Counted from the stretch's first letter, positions 1 through 6,722 are shown. The stretch: 12,094 nt of DNA from Caldithrix sp. (GCA_020722685.1 DYKH01000151.1:1-12094), one strand, 5' to 3'. Program-made: numbers and translations. Notes: generated by a model not told the origin, from the sequence alone.

Positions 1-530
1 TCCAGAAGAAACGGACAATCTTCGTCGGTCGGCACACCAAAGGCGATGGGATTGGTGCCTAACATGGGCTCGTTGCCAAACGTAGGAGCGATGGACGGCC
101 GCGCGTTAGTTACTGCAAACCCCGCCATATTCTCTTTGACAGCCATCAGCGGATAGTAGCCGGCAATGCCAAAATGCGTACTATTGCGCACGGACACGGC
201 AGCAATGCCCACGTTGCGCGCCTTTCCGATTGCCAATTCCATAGCTCGATATGCGATCACATGTCCCATGCCGAAGTGGCCATCCACTACAGCAGTGCCG
301 GGAGATTCGTTGACGATCTCAAAATTAGTAACGGGGAACTGAACGCCGTCCTTGATAAAATCCACATACATCTTCAATCGCCCAATTCCATGCGACTCGA
401 TTCCCCGCAAATCCGAGCTGATCAGTACATCCACAACAATATCAGTATCAGGTTCCGGAACTCCCATTTGCAGAAAAACTTGTTTCATGAAGGATTTCAG
501 TGTTTCGACAGAAAGGAAAATATTCGCCAT
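1..530 (-). CDS. Malate/L-lactate dehydrogenase, Ldh2 family (partial, C-terminus beyond left edge)
   Basis: N-terminal 176 residues of an NAD(P)-dependent 2-hydroxyacid oxidoreductase of the Ldh2/MdhG2 family (malate, L-lactate, ureidoglycolate or related substrates; cytosolic). The reverse-strand frame stays open to the window edge. Family landmarks seen: SSDLRGIESHGIGRL at about residues 38-52, NSTHFGIAGYY at about 117-126 with the conserved His119, and APTFGNEPMLGTNPIAFGVP at about 148-167. The start is ATG at 530-528, preceded by GGAG seven bases upstream. It lies 52 bases after the kinase-like gene, so co-transcription is likely. The family call is firm. The substrate cannot be told from this half; malate would fit with the malic enzyme further right, but that is only inference. 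Confidence 0.9.
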   Translation of the reverse strand, partial: MANIFLSVETLKSFMKQVFLQMGVPEPDTDIVVDVLISSDLRGIESHGIGRLKMYVDFIKDGVQFPVTNFEIVNESPGTAVVDGHFGMGHVIAYRAMELAIGKARNVGIAAVSVRNSTHFGIAGYYPLMAVKENMAGFAVTNARPSIAPTFGNEPMLGTNPIAFGVPTDEDCPFLL

Positions 531-582
531 TCACTTGCTCCAATTTCTACTTGTACAAAGCGGGGTTGGTTTGAAGTAAGGG

Positions 583-1305
583 TCAGTTCTTTTTGTACAA
601 TTGCCAAAGCCTCTGTAAGATGTCCTCCAAGGCCGGGGCGAGCTTGGCAAAATCATCGGTCTTTTCCGGCATGTTCTCAAATACCACGTAAGGAACTTGG
701 ATGCCTTTGACGGTCAGGTAATCTGGGCTTCCGGCGCTGACTTCCTGCCAATCCACCTCTTTGTACAATCTCTCCAATTTGGCGTCCGGCAAGCTGTGCT
801 CCAAAATGCTATCCGGTCTCTCGGGATTGAAGCGCCTGCGGTTTTTGCGCATTGACTCTTCGAAAGTGACGTTCACATACAGAATCGCCGCCTTGCCCAG
901 CAGCTTCTCGGAAAGATGCTGAAAAGCGGAACGATAGCCGCCATGCTCGCTGCCGCGCGAAAATTCAATGAGGGCCGTATGCTCAGCATGGTAATTGGCA
1001 TCGCGCAGCCGTTTTTGATATTCCAGACAAATGCGCTCGATCAACAAGTCCCATTGATATTGATGCAGAAAATAACCGTCCTTGTCCGTATGCAGGCGCG
1101 GCTTGCCCATGACCTTTTCCAGTATGGCGTCGTCTTCGAACCAGGTCCAGAGCATGGGGAAATCGTCGATCTCATCCATTAGACCCACGTGAAATCGCTC
1201 GACGCGCTGAATGGGCGGAGTCTTTTTCAAGAAATCGATGATTTCGGATTTCCCGGAAGCCGGGCGTCCGAGAAGAATCAATACGTCGAAATGATTTTTG
1301 TTCAT
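583..1305 (-). CDS. P-loop NTPase, kinase-like, function unknown
   Basis: A 240-residue soluble protein starting at ATG 1305-1303, with AAGGAAG about four bases upstream. The extreme N-terminus is a beta strand (FDVLILL) followed by a clear Walker A, GRPASGKS, at residues 13-20. That layout is typical of small-molecule kinases of the nucleoside/adenylate kinase class. Further on are acidic and aromatic stretches (DEIDDFPMLWTWFEDD, residues about 44-59), IEFSRGSEHGG at about 113-123, and a basic KNRRRF segment near 154-159 that could be a lid or phosphate-binding region. I do not recognise the specific family and cannot name a substrate. It sits 76 bases after a SWIM-domain gene and 52 bases before the dehydrogenase, probably in one transcript. 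Call: P-loop fold confident, kinase activity inferred. Confidence 0.75.
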   Translation of the reverse strand: MNKNHFDVLILLGRPASGKSEIIDFLKKTPPIQRVERFHVGLMDEIDDFPMLWTWFEDDAILEKVMGKPRLHTDKDGYFLHQYQWDLLIERICLEYQKRLRDANYHAEHTALIEFSRGSEHGGYRSAFQHLSEKLLGKAAILYVNVTFEESMRKNRRRFNPERPDSILEHSLPDAKLERLYKEVDWQEVSAGSPDYLTVKGIQVPYVVFENMPEKTDDFAKLAPALEDILQRLWQLYKKN

Positions 1306-1381
1306 GAATCTTCCTTTGGCGAGAATGAAAAGGAAGCCATTCGGGAGCTGCGAGCTTCCAGGCAGCTATCAAAATAACCGG

Positions 1382-2185
1382 TTACCCAACCCCAAGCTTC
1401 TGGCGCAATTGATCCAAGAAAACGCCTTCGACCTCGGCCGACTCGTGCGCGGAAAGCTCCTCGAATTCCTTGCTAATTTCCTTTTTATGCAAATCGAATT
1501 GGGGGTCGGAAACGGCAAACTCTTCGTAGTCGTCGCCTAATTCGCTGACAAAGCCTTCACGAAACGGGCGGATGGTCTGTTGGCGATCCACTAATGCCAA
1601 GGTTCGATTGAGAATCTCGAATAACATGAGTCTGGCCAGCGGCCATTTCCCTTCACTGCGCAGAAACCTGGCATGAACCAGCAAGATCTGACAGGGGTGG
1701 ACGATTTCTTGCGGATCGATTTTTTGCGAGTGCGGAAAGTCAAAGATGTCGGCAACTTCTTCCCGGATGGCAGCGGCTTCATCGACGCCGGGCACCGTTA
1801 TGAAGAATTGACTCAGCTCGGGAATGACTTCGATCATGTTCAGGAGCAAATCGACCAGGGTATTTTTTTCCTTTTCCCGGATGGACTTGCGCAGATTTTG
1901 GTAGCTCAGAAAGCTGGAAGGTTCGTTCAGCCAAGCCAATAGGATCGCCACCTGATGCTCGCACGGGCTACTGCCGGCGTGACACGTGCAGCGGCCAAAA
2001 AGCTGTTCCCCATCGATGATCATTTCCACCTGATACACACCCTTGCTGCGGACGGTGCCGTGCAAGCCATAGTTCGATTGAAAACGATGTTTGACCAGGC
2101 CGCTTTCGAAGATTTGTTCGCCTTTGCGATAAATCTCGTGACTGGCGAACGCCTTTGCATCCAGCGGGGTGATTCTTGTCGGCAT
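1382..2185 (-). CDS. SWIM zinc-finger domain protein
   Basis: A 267-residue soluble protein carrying a SWIM zinc finger: GRCTCHAGSSPCEHQ supplies Cys66, Cys68, Cys75 and His77 in the CxC-x6-CxH spacing of the family. SWIM fingers bind DNA or protein partners and occur next to SNF2 helicases or as stand-alone proteins. No helicase is adjacent here. The N-terminal 60 residues before the finger (ASHEIYRKGEQIFESGLV, then a beta-rich stretch) match the usual lead-in in which the finger follows a short beta sheet. The remaining 180 residues are helical and charged, and I recognise no second domain. Start ATG 2185-2183 with GAGG seven bases upstream. It probably heads the transcript running into the kinase-like and dehydrogenase genes. 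The domain is firm; the role is unknown. Confidence 0.85.
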   Translation of the reverse strand: MPTRITPLDAKAFASHEIYRKGEQIFESGLVKHRFQSNYGLHGTVRSKGVYQVEMIIDGEQLFGRCTCHAGSSPCEHQVAILLAWLNEPSSFLSYQNLRKSIREKEKNTLVDLLLNMIEVIPELSQFFITVPGVDEAAAIREEVADIFDFPHSQKIDPQEIVHPCQILLVHARFLRSEGKWPLARLMLFEILNRTLALVDRQQTIRPFREGFVSELGDDYEEFAVSDPQFDLHKKEISKEFEELSAHESAEVEGVFLDQLRQKLGVG

Positions 2186-2297
2186 GGTGTGGCCTCTTAA
2201 AAACTCTTTTCAAGGAGATCAAATGGGCTATGGTTTCTCTATCAGGATATTGATGACTATCAAACTTCTGAGTGCATCACTGTTAGGTAAGCTTGGG

Positions 2298-2306
2298 ATT
2301 ATCACA
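2298..2306 (-). promoter_or_regulatory. Candidate extended -10 element for the SWIM gene
   Basis: On the minus strand the sequence reads TGTGATAAT, an extended -10 shape, about 110 bases upstream of the SWIM start. There is no good -35 hexamer at the usual distance, so this is a weak guess based on sequence alone. Confidence 0.2.
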
Positions 2307-2371
2307 GATAAGTTTTGCCGGTTTCGTATGAAGATCCAGACAAGAGGAGTACAATTCGAGAATCACAGTCA

Positions 2372-2388
2372 ACCGCTTCTGAAGCGGT
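2372..2388. repeat. 17-nt palindrome 1
   Basis: ACCGCTTCTGAAGCGGT: two perfect 8-base arms around one central base. No T-tract follows on either strand, so it is not a clear intrinsic terminator. It could be an operator or a short hairpin between the restriction gene's stop and the SWIM gene. Confidence 0.5.
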
Positions 2389-2409
2389 GCACCGTTGGAG
2401 AACGCTCAC

Positions 2410-2426
2410 TCACTGTTCAACAGTGA
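2410..2426. repeat. 17-nt palindrome 2
   Basis: TCACTGTTCAACAGTGA: again two perfect 8-base arms around a single central base, 38 bases centre to centre from palindrome 1. The arm sequences of the two palindromes differ, so they are not copies of one binding site. Confidence 0.5.
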
Positions 2427-2880
2427 ATAACTTGTCGGGAAGTGAGTTTACTGCTTTTTAATTTGCTCTTCAGTCTCAGGTGGCGACTTGAGCTCGACTC
2501 TGACTAATGGGGAAAGGTGTCGATATACTTCCAAAAGAGGATTGCAATTTCTAATTTGAACGAGCTTGACCTCCTTGTTCTCTGCTGTCTGATAGACTCG
2601 GCTTTTCTTTCCAAGCACGTCAAAAATTACAATACCGTTACGTCCTACCCTAGATATTTTGTCCTCGATTACCTCTTGATTGCCCCCCGATATTAATCCA
2701 GCTTCGATTCTTATTCTACCTCTTTTAGACTCTACCTCTGCGTCTGCTTCTCTTTCGACTTCCAGGTCTCTGCCGATGTTCATCCAGAAATTCTCAGTCT
2801 CGCTGAACCCCAGTATGGTAAGAAGAGCCCGGAGAAAGACTCGTTCGAATTGCTTCCCTATTTTTGATTTCTTTGAACCC

Positions 2881-2884
2881 CTAA
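2881..2884. repeat. CTAA direct repeat, left copy (possible target duplication)
   Basis: CTAA at the left edge of the insertion. It reads TTAG on the minus strand and contributes the last bases of an Ile codon and the first of an Arg codon in the rejoined nuclease. Confidence 0.45.
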
Positions 2885-2913
2885 CCCGGACAAACCGGAA
2901 CCAAAAATGGATA

Positions 2914-2944
2914 ATAGGCGAAACTTAAATTGGCTTTCGCCTAT
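2914..2944. repeat. Perfect 10-bp hairpin
   Basis: ATAGGCGAAA at 2914-2923 and its exact reverse complement TTTCGCCTAT at 2935-2944 enclose an 11-base loop. It lies inside the insertion, immediately beside the nine-base-unit inverted repeat. No T-tract follows, so I read it as structural rather than a terminator. Confidence 0.75.
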
Positions 2945-2945
2945 C

Positions 2946-3037
2946 TTAACGCAGAGAACGCCGAGGGCGCAGAGTTACGCAAAGGTTTACTCATGCTATG
3001 AAACTTTCCTCTGCGGTCTCAGCGGCCTCTGCGTTGA
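2946..3037. repeat. Inverted repeat of nine-base CGC-N-GAG units
   Basis: The left arm (2946-2974) and right arm (3009-3037) are 29 bases each and match at 23 positions when one is reverse-complemented. Each arm is made of three units of the form CGC-N-GAG-NN: CGCAGAGAA, CGCCGAGGG, CGCAGAGTT on the left; CGCAGAGGC, CGCTGAGAC, CGCAGAGGA on the right when reversed. The spacer also contains a GCAAAGGTTT/AAACTTT pairing that would extend the stem. Similar CGCAGAG-rich palindromes are, to my recollection, dispersed in many uncultured bacterial genomes. Confidence 0.8.
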
Positions 3038-3083
3038 GTTTTTAACATTTGCCAGATTTGGCTAGATGTTTACAATTAAGCTA

Positions 3084-3087
3084 CTAA
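3084..3087. repeat. CTAA direct repeat, right copy (possible target duplication)
   Basis: Second copy of CTAA, at the right edge of the insertion, within the 5' part of the restriction gene. Confidence 0.45.
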
Positions 3088-3551
3088 TGCTCAAAGTCGC
3101 TGAACCTGCCATCAACAATAGCCAAGCATGGTTTGTAAAATTTCTTCGCCTTAATCTGGCAAACAATTCATTAAAGTAGCCAACTGTCTCTTCAAAGATG
3201 CGTGGGTAATCTGCCTGTCTTAGTCCGAGGTTAATTGCAGTCTTGCGCGTCAAGCCCATCATCCAAAAGAGCAGTTCCTTTAGTTCTTTCGGCTTCCTCT
3301 TCTTAGAGTACACGTCCTCAAATAAGGCATTCAACCATTCCGTTTTGTGCGCTTTAATCATTTGTTTCTGCAGTTCCGCTAACCATAGGAAAGTAGTAAA
3401 CAACTGGCCTTTGGTGTTGGGTTCTGTTAGTAAACGGTAGTTGCCGCCCATAAGCAAATGAAAAGTGAGTTGCCTTAGCGCCCTTGACGAGAATGGGTTG
3501 CTCAACCTCACATTCTCTTCAAGCCATTCCCTATATTCCGCAAGTCGATAA

Positions 3552-4712
3552 TCAATAGCCATTCTGTCCCCGATTGAATTTTTCGTGAATGTAAAAATCA
3601 ATTCTACATAAGATGGGGATGAGACTTCCAAGAGTATCTTTCATGTACTTGTAATACTTTGGCTCATTGTCAATCAACAGAAACCGTCTTTCTAAGCTGT
3701 GGGCAACTCTGCCAACCGTACCAGTTCCTGCGAAGGGATCAAGCACCAGATCATCCTTAAACGAATAGTATCTTATCACCTTCGCCGCCAGCTCGTCAGG
3801 AAATACTGCAGGGTGAATCTTTGAATGTCCCGGATGAATTCTCCACACGTTGGTTACATCATACTCACCGATTACTCTCGATTGCTCGACCAAGTTTTGA
3901 TCATAATGCCTCCTAAGATTCCAATCTATGAGCTTGTTGGTACGTTTTCTGTACACCAAGATGTATTCAGTGACTGGCACGGGCTTGTATTGCAGCGGCT
4001 GTCTGTCCGCTTTGAATCTTCTCCCTCTCCCCAAATTCCAGCCGGCTCCCTCTGGTTTTAGCCATATTATGTCGTCTAAAAAATCAAATCCAACACTATC
4101 AAAAATTCTGTGCAAATCAAAAGGAATGGGCAGACGTTTGCTGGATGTAGCCCTTGACGTACGTCGCACCAAAACAGGCGAAACGTTAATTACAAAAAAT
4201 CGCCCTTCGGACAAAATAGAGTGGACTCTAACAATAACCTTCCTCATGAAATCTAAATATTCTTGATAGTCCACGTATTCAGAATATTGAGGCTTGGCAT
4301 TGAAATACGGCGGCGATGTGAAAACCAGTTGAGCCGTATCTGGGGGAAAATCTTCTAAAACATCAATACAGTCACCGAGTATGACCTTGTTCGGAACGGC
4401 AGCAGGTCTAAATAAATTCTTAGCGGACTGACCTCTCTCTAAAGTGATTGAGCTGTATTTTTTGATCCTTCTCTGAATTAGTTGAACATCAGTAAAGTCG
4501 AGGATCTCCGAAATGGACTCGTCTATGCTCACTTCACCGATCAGCACATGCTTTCCATTTTCCAGATTTAGCGGCACTCGCCATTTGCTATGTCTATCAT
4601 CGTATTCTGGCAGTCCGATTTCGATGTAGGAGGAATATCCGGAAAGTCTTTTTTCGATCCATTGTTCGGTTAATATTCGCGCTTTTTGGACAGAGCCTTT
4701 TTCAAAATTCAT
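3552..4712 (-). CDS. DNA methyltransferase (probably N4-cytosine) of a type II R-M system
   Basis: A 386-residue S-adenosylmethionine-dependent DNA methyltransferase. Seen motifs: LGDCIDVLEDFP at about 112-123, the catalytic TSPPY at about 132-136, and the AdoMet-binding DPFAGTGTVG at about 325-334. This order, catalytic motif first, is the beta class. SPPY is the usual signature of N4-cytosine enzymes, with N6-adenine possible. About 100 residues precede the catalytic domain, an extra N-terminal region I cannot assign. I chose ATG 4712 because GGGAG sits five bases upstream; the TTG four codons earlier has no such site. The nuclease gene starts within its last codons, so the two are translationally coupled. 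The enzyme looks complete although its partner nuclease is broken. Recognition site unknown; a CfrBI-like partner would hint at CCWWGG. Confidence 0.88.
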   Translation of the reverse strand: MNFEKGSVQKARILTEQWIEKRLSGYSSYIEIGLPEYDDRHSKWRVPLNLENGKHVLIGEVSIDESISEILDFTDVQLIQRRIKKYSSITLERGQSAKNLFRPAAVPNKVILGDCIDVLEDFPPDTAQLVFTSPPYFNAKPQYSEYVDYQEYLDFMRKVIVRVHSILSEGRFFVINVSPVLVRRTSRATSSKRLPIPFDLHRIFDSVGFDFLDDIIWLKPEGAGWNLGRGRRFKADRQPLQYKPVPVTEYILVYRKRTNKLIDWNLRRHYDQNLVEQSRVIGEYDVTNVWRIHPGHSKIHPAVFPDELAAKVIRYYSFKDDLVLDPFAGTGTVGRVAHSLERRFLLIDNEPKYYKYMKDTLGSLIPILCRIDFYIHEKFNRGQNGY

Positions 4713-4830
4713 ACTTGCTCCCAAGATGGGGCGCTTAGGATTATCAAGTCATGCGGGGGAAGCGCAACATCCTTCTTAGACTCCCATGCCGCGACATGTA
4801 TCAATTCTTGCCGTGCCGATTCTGATTCGC
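4713..4830. other. Intergenic gap upstream of the methyltransferase gene
   Basis: About 118 bases between the membrane-protein stop and the methyltransferase ribosome site. I find no gene. It contains the candidate promoter listed separately and a weak CATG...CATG dyad at 4787-4798 that is too short to interpret. Confidence 0.4.
4775..4804 (-). promoter_or_regulatory. Candidate sigma-70 promoter for the methyltransferase
   Basis: On the minus strand TTGATA (4804-4799) and TCTAAG (4780-4775) are separated by 18 bases, matching the -35 and -10 consensus at five and four positions. It lies about 60 bases before the ATG at 4712, which would let the R-M pair be transcribed independently of the gene upstream. 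Sequence match only. Confidence 0.3.
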
Positions 4831-5460
4831 TTAGCCTGCTTGCCGCTTCGCTTCCCGAGCCTTTTGCAGGATCAAGCGCATAGCCTCTTGATCAAATTTT
4901 TCATCCTTGGAAAAAACTGCCAGCTTTCCATTCCGACTATGACGAACATCTTTCTTTCCGTCCGCACCAAGTACCTCTAAACGCAAAATCGAAGAGGCGT
5001 CGACCGTCACGGTCGCTTCACTTTCCTTCAACACAAGCAAGATGATTTTCTGCTCGTCTTTGATCTCCTTGATCTCATTCCACAGAATGTACTCGGCATG
5101 CTGGCCCAATAACTTGCCGACTGATTCGAGCCAATTGCTGCCGGCCGTCGAGCCAAACAAGGACTTGACACTTACCAACGCCTTTTCGCTTATGCGGAAT
5201 TCCACTCCATTCAACACATTTTGAAAAAAGGCATTCACCACACCAAAAACAAAAACCACCAAGAACGCGACGCGCGCGGCCTTTTGCGAGAGAACCGGAT
5301 CGCCCAGCGTATCGATAATAATGGATGTCAAAATTCCGCTAACGTAGCCGCCCAAGAGCCAGGTGCCAGTTTTCATAAAAAATCGACTGAGGGTCCGATG
5401 CCGCCAGACCAATAAAGTATTTCCAAAATCTTTTTGTTTTGCCTTGTGCCAAGCTTTCAT
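4831..5460 (-). CDS. Two-helix membrane protein, function unknown
   Basis: A 209-residue protein with a basic N-terminus (MKAWHKAKQK), two hydrophobic segments at about residues 33-50 (WLLGGYVSGILTSIIID) and 62-80 (ARVAFLVVFVFGVVNAFF), and a soluble C-terminal part of about 125 residues that is predicted cytoplasmic if the N-terminus is inside. The C-terminal part carries strand-like stretches (QKIILLVLKES, TVTVDASSILRLEVL) and a charged helical tail. AAGGAG lies 12 bases before ATG 5460-5458, which is long; a downstream start at Met29 would cut into the first helix and is unlikely. It is upstream of the R-M module on the same strand, but a 118-base gap with its own possible promoter argues against a tight operon. 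I recognise no family. Confidence 0.65.
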   Translation of the reverse strand: MKAWHKAKQKDFGNTLLVWRHRTLSRFFMKTGTWLLGGYVSGILTSIIIDTLGDPVLSQKAARVAFLVVFVFGVVNAFFQNVLNGVEFRISEKALVSVKSLFGSTAGSNWLESVGKLLGQHAEYILWNEIKEIKDEQKIILLVLKESEATVTVDASSILRLEVLGADGKKDVRHSRNGKLAVFSKDEKFDQEAMRLILQKAREAKRQAG

Positions 5461-5674
5461 GTTGTGCTAAAGCTCCTTAGACTATTTGCAGACTTTTCTA
5501 AAGACAGAATCGTTTCCCCAAACGTCAGTTCTCGTAGGGATTTGGTCGGACAAGCTCAACAGAAATGAAGCCATCCGTTCAGCATGCAGTCTTTCGGTCG
5601 CAAGCCCACACGGGAATCTTCATGTGCCAGCCGTCCAACCCTTGTCCCGACATTGTAGACCTCTGCGCCCGATT
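5461..5674. other. Intergenic region, no gene seen
   Basis: Between the membrane-protein start and the end of the permease pseudogene. The longest sensible frame on the minus strand is a 24-codon open frame beginning at 5652, without a ribosome site; I do not call it. The stretch must contain the promoter of the membrane-protein gene, but I cannot point to one. Confidence 0.4.
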
Positions 5675-6583
5675 CTATTTCCGCATCTTGTCAAATGCCA
5701 CCGCCAAAACGATGATGGCTCCCCGGGGCAAATTGCTGCCAAAATGCAGAGACGCCCAGCAGCACCAGTCCATTGCGCAGCATGCCCATGATAGCTGCGC
5801 CGATGATCACTCCGCTGATGGTCCCTTCGCCACCCATCAAGCTGGTGCCGCCAATGACCGCAGCGGCAATGGCATCCAATTCATATCCCTGACCGCCAAT
5901 GGACTGCGCAACACCCAATCTCGCCACCAACAGAATTCCCGCCATGGCGGCGGCAAAACCGGAAATGGTATACGCAATTTCCTTGACTCGATCAACCGGA
6001 ACGCCGTCTCGTTCCCGCCGATGGCATAAAGCTGCCGACCCACCACCGACCGTTCGAGGAACACCACCGCAATGACGGCAAAGGCAGCCATGACGACTAC
6101 CGGCAGCGGGATCACCCAAAGGTATCCTTGTCCCAGGCGCAAATAGCTTTCGGGCATGCCGGAAATCAGCCAGCCCTTGCTGATGACGTATGCCAATCCG
6201 CGCGCCATGCTCAACATGCCCAACGTGACAATGAAGGGCGGCAGCCTGAGCCGGGTGATAAGCTGTCCGTTCAAGAATCCGATGAGCGAGCCGCTGAACA
6301 AACCGATGGCGATGCCGCTTGGAACCGAATGGCCGGCTTGGAGGCACAGGGCTGTCAAACAACTACAGAGTCCCAAAACGGAACCGACGGAAAGATCAAT
6401 CCCGCCGGTAATAATGGTCAAAATCTCGCCGGTGGCCATGATGGCGACGAACGAGAAACGGCGAATGACACTAAAAATGTTTTCGGTTGTTAAAAAGTGC
6501 GGAGATGCCAAGGTTAAGATCACAACCATGGCAAAGAGCGCAGCCAGAATACCAAGAGATTGGAAGTGAAAGGTGACTCTCAT
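5675..6583 (-). pseudogene. Sugar ABC transporter permease, RbsC family, frameshifted
   Basis: Remnant of an inner-membrane permease of ribose-type ABC importers. The first frame (from ATG 6583, GAGAAA five bases upstream) carries the hallmark EILTIITGGIDLSVGSVLG, FNGQL-type loop and many hydrophobic helices, up to YAIGGNETA near 6004. There the frame breaks. PVDRVKEIAYTISGFAAAMAGILL follows in a second frame from 5999, and about six family residues normally lying between NETA and PVDRV are absent, so about 16 bases were probably lost. The second frame runs through GYELDAIAAAVIGGTSLMGG to WQQFAPG. At a CCCCGGGG run near 5720-5728 a single extra base restores the first frame for AIIVLAVAFDKMRK and the stop at 5675. 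No RbsA or RbsB gene is adjacent. Sequencing error could explain the one-base change but not the larger loss. Confidence 0.85.
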
Positions 6584-6722
6584 GCTTTCTCGATCATGAT
6601 ATTCTGACGTTCGGAATACGAGCAATGGGTATCACAAAAAAACACAAGCCCGCCGGCATGCGGCTTTCCGGCCTTCGACAAAGCGGATTTAGGTTCATAC
6701 GACCTGTTTGACAGGGAGAATT

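Larger units (their letters stand above)
2186..2447. other. Intergenic region with two palindromes
   Basis: A stretch of 262 bases between the stop of the broken restriction gene and the start of the SWIM gene. I see no convincing gene in it; the short open frames on either strand lack ribosome sites and recognisable protein. It holds two near-identical-length palindromes (listed separately) and a possible promoter for the SWIM gene. Confidence 0.5.
2885..3083. mobile_element. Small non-coding insertion (MITE/REP-like) inside the restriction gene
   Basis: About 199 bp bounded by CTAA at 2881-2884 and 3084-3087. I see no protein-coding content. It holds a perfect 10-bp hairpin at one side and an inverted repeat of nine-base units in the middle. 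The boundaries are set by two things: the flanking direct repeat, and the fact that removing 203 bases (element plus one CTAA) brings the two nuclease frames together exactly. I find no obvious terminal inverted repeats, so the mobilising enzyme is unknown; the hairpin structure suggests a REP-like or other non-autonomous element. Confidence 0.6.
2448..3562 (-). pseudogene. Type II restriction endonuclease, probably CfrBI-like, split by an insertion
   Basis: Start ATG 3562-3560 overlaps the methyltransferase stop by 11 bases (ATGGCTATTGA), with GGGG six bases upstream. An in-frame upstream start at 3631 would overlap much further and is less likely. The first 159 codons (3562-3086) run in one frame, then stop at 3062 inside inserted DNA. 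The second part (2882-2451, 144 codons) is in another frame. Dropping 2885-3083 and one CTAA gives ...GSATLSI-RGSKKSKIGKQFE..., a 303-residue protein. Its C-terminal half has EREADAEV, RIRIEAGLISGGNQ and VIEDK; Asp206, Glu219 and Glu232-x-Lys234 are plausible PD-(D/E)xK catalytic residues. The CfrBI-family assignment is from memory of the fold pattern. Tandem order behind a methyltransferase supports a cognate nuclease. Either half alone is unlikely to cut DNA. Confidence 0.7.

Noticed and set aside
174..710. 178-codon plus-strand open frame at the left end
   Set aside because: It lies opposite the Ldh2 dehydrogenase, whose minus-strand translation matches family motifs throughout; the plus-strand peptide resembles nothing and has no ribosome site.
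2914..3037. CRISPR-like array from the repeated CGCAGAG units
   Set aside because: Units are nine bases with no spacers and are arranged as an inverted repeat, so this is a hairpin element, not a CRISPR array.
3062..3130. Transmembrane tail on the 189-residue product of the 5' nuclease fragment
   Set aside because: The hydrophobic end AWLLLMAGSATLSI is better read as a buried nuclease strand/helix continuing into the 3' fragment; only the last eight residues come from inserted DNA.
3563..3631. Upstream start of the restriction gene giving 23 more residues
   Set aside because: It would overlap the methyltransferase by 80 bases and lacks a ribosome site, whereas ATG 3562 gives the usual short stop-start overlap.
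5461..5674. A structured RNA or dispersed repeat between the permease remnant and the membrane-protein gene
   Set aside because: The stretch looked compositionally distinctive, but I could not identify consistent stems or repeated units; a genome-wide BLASTN would be needed.
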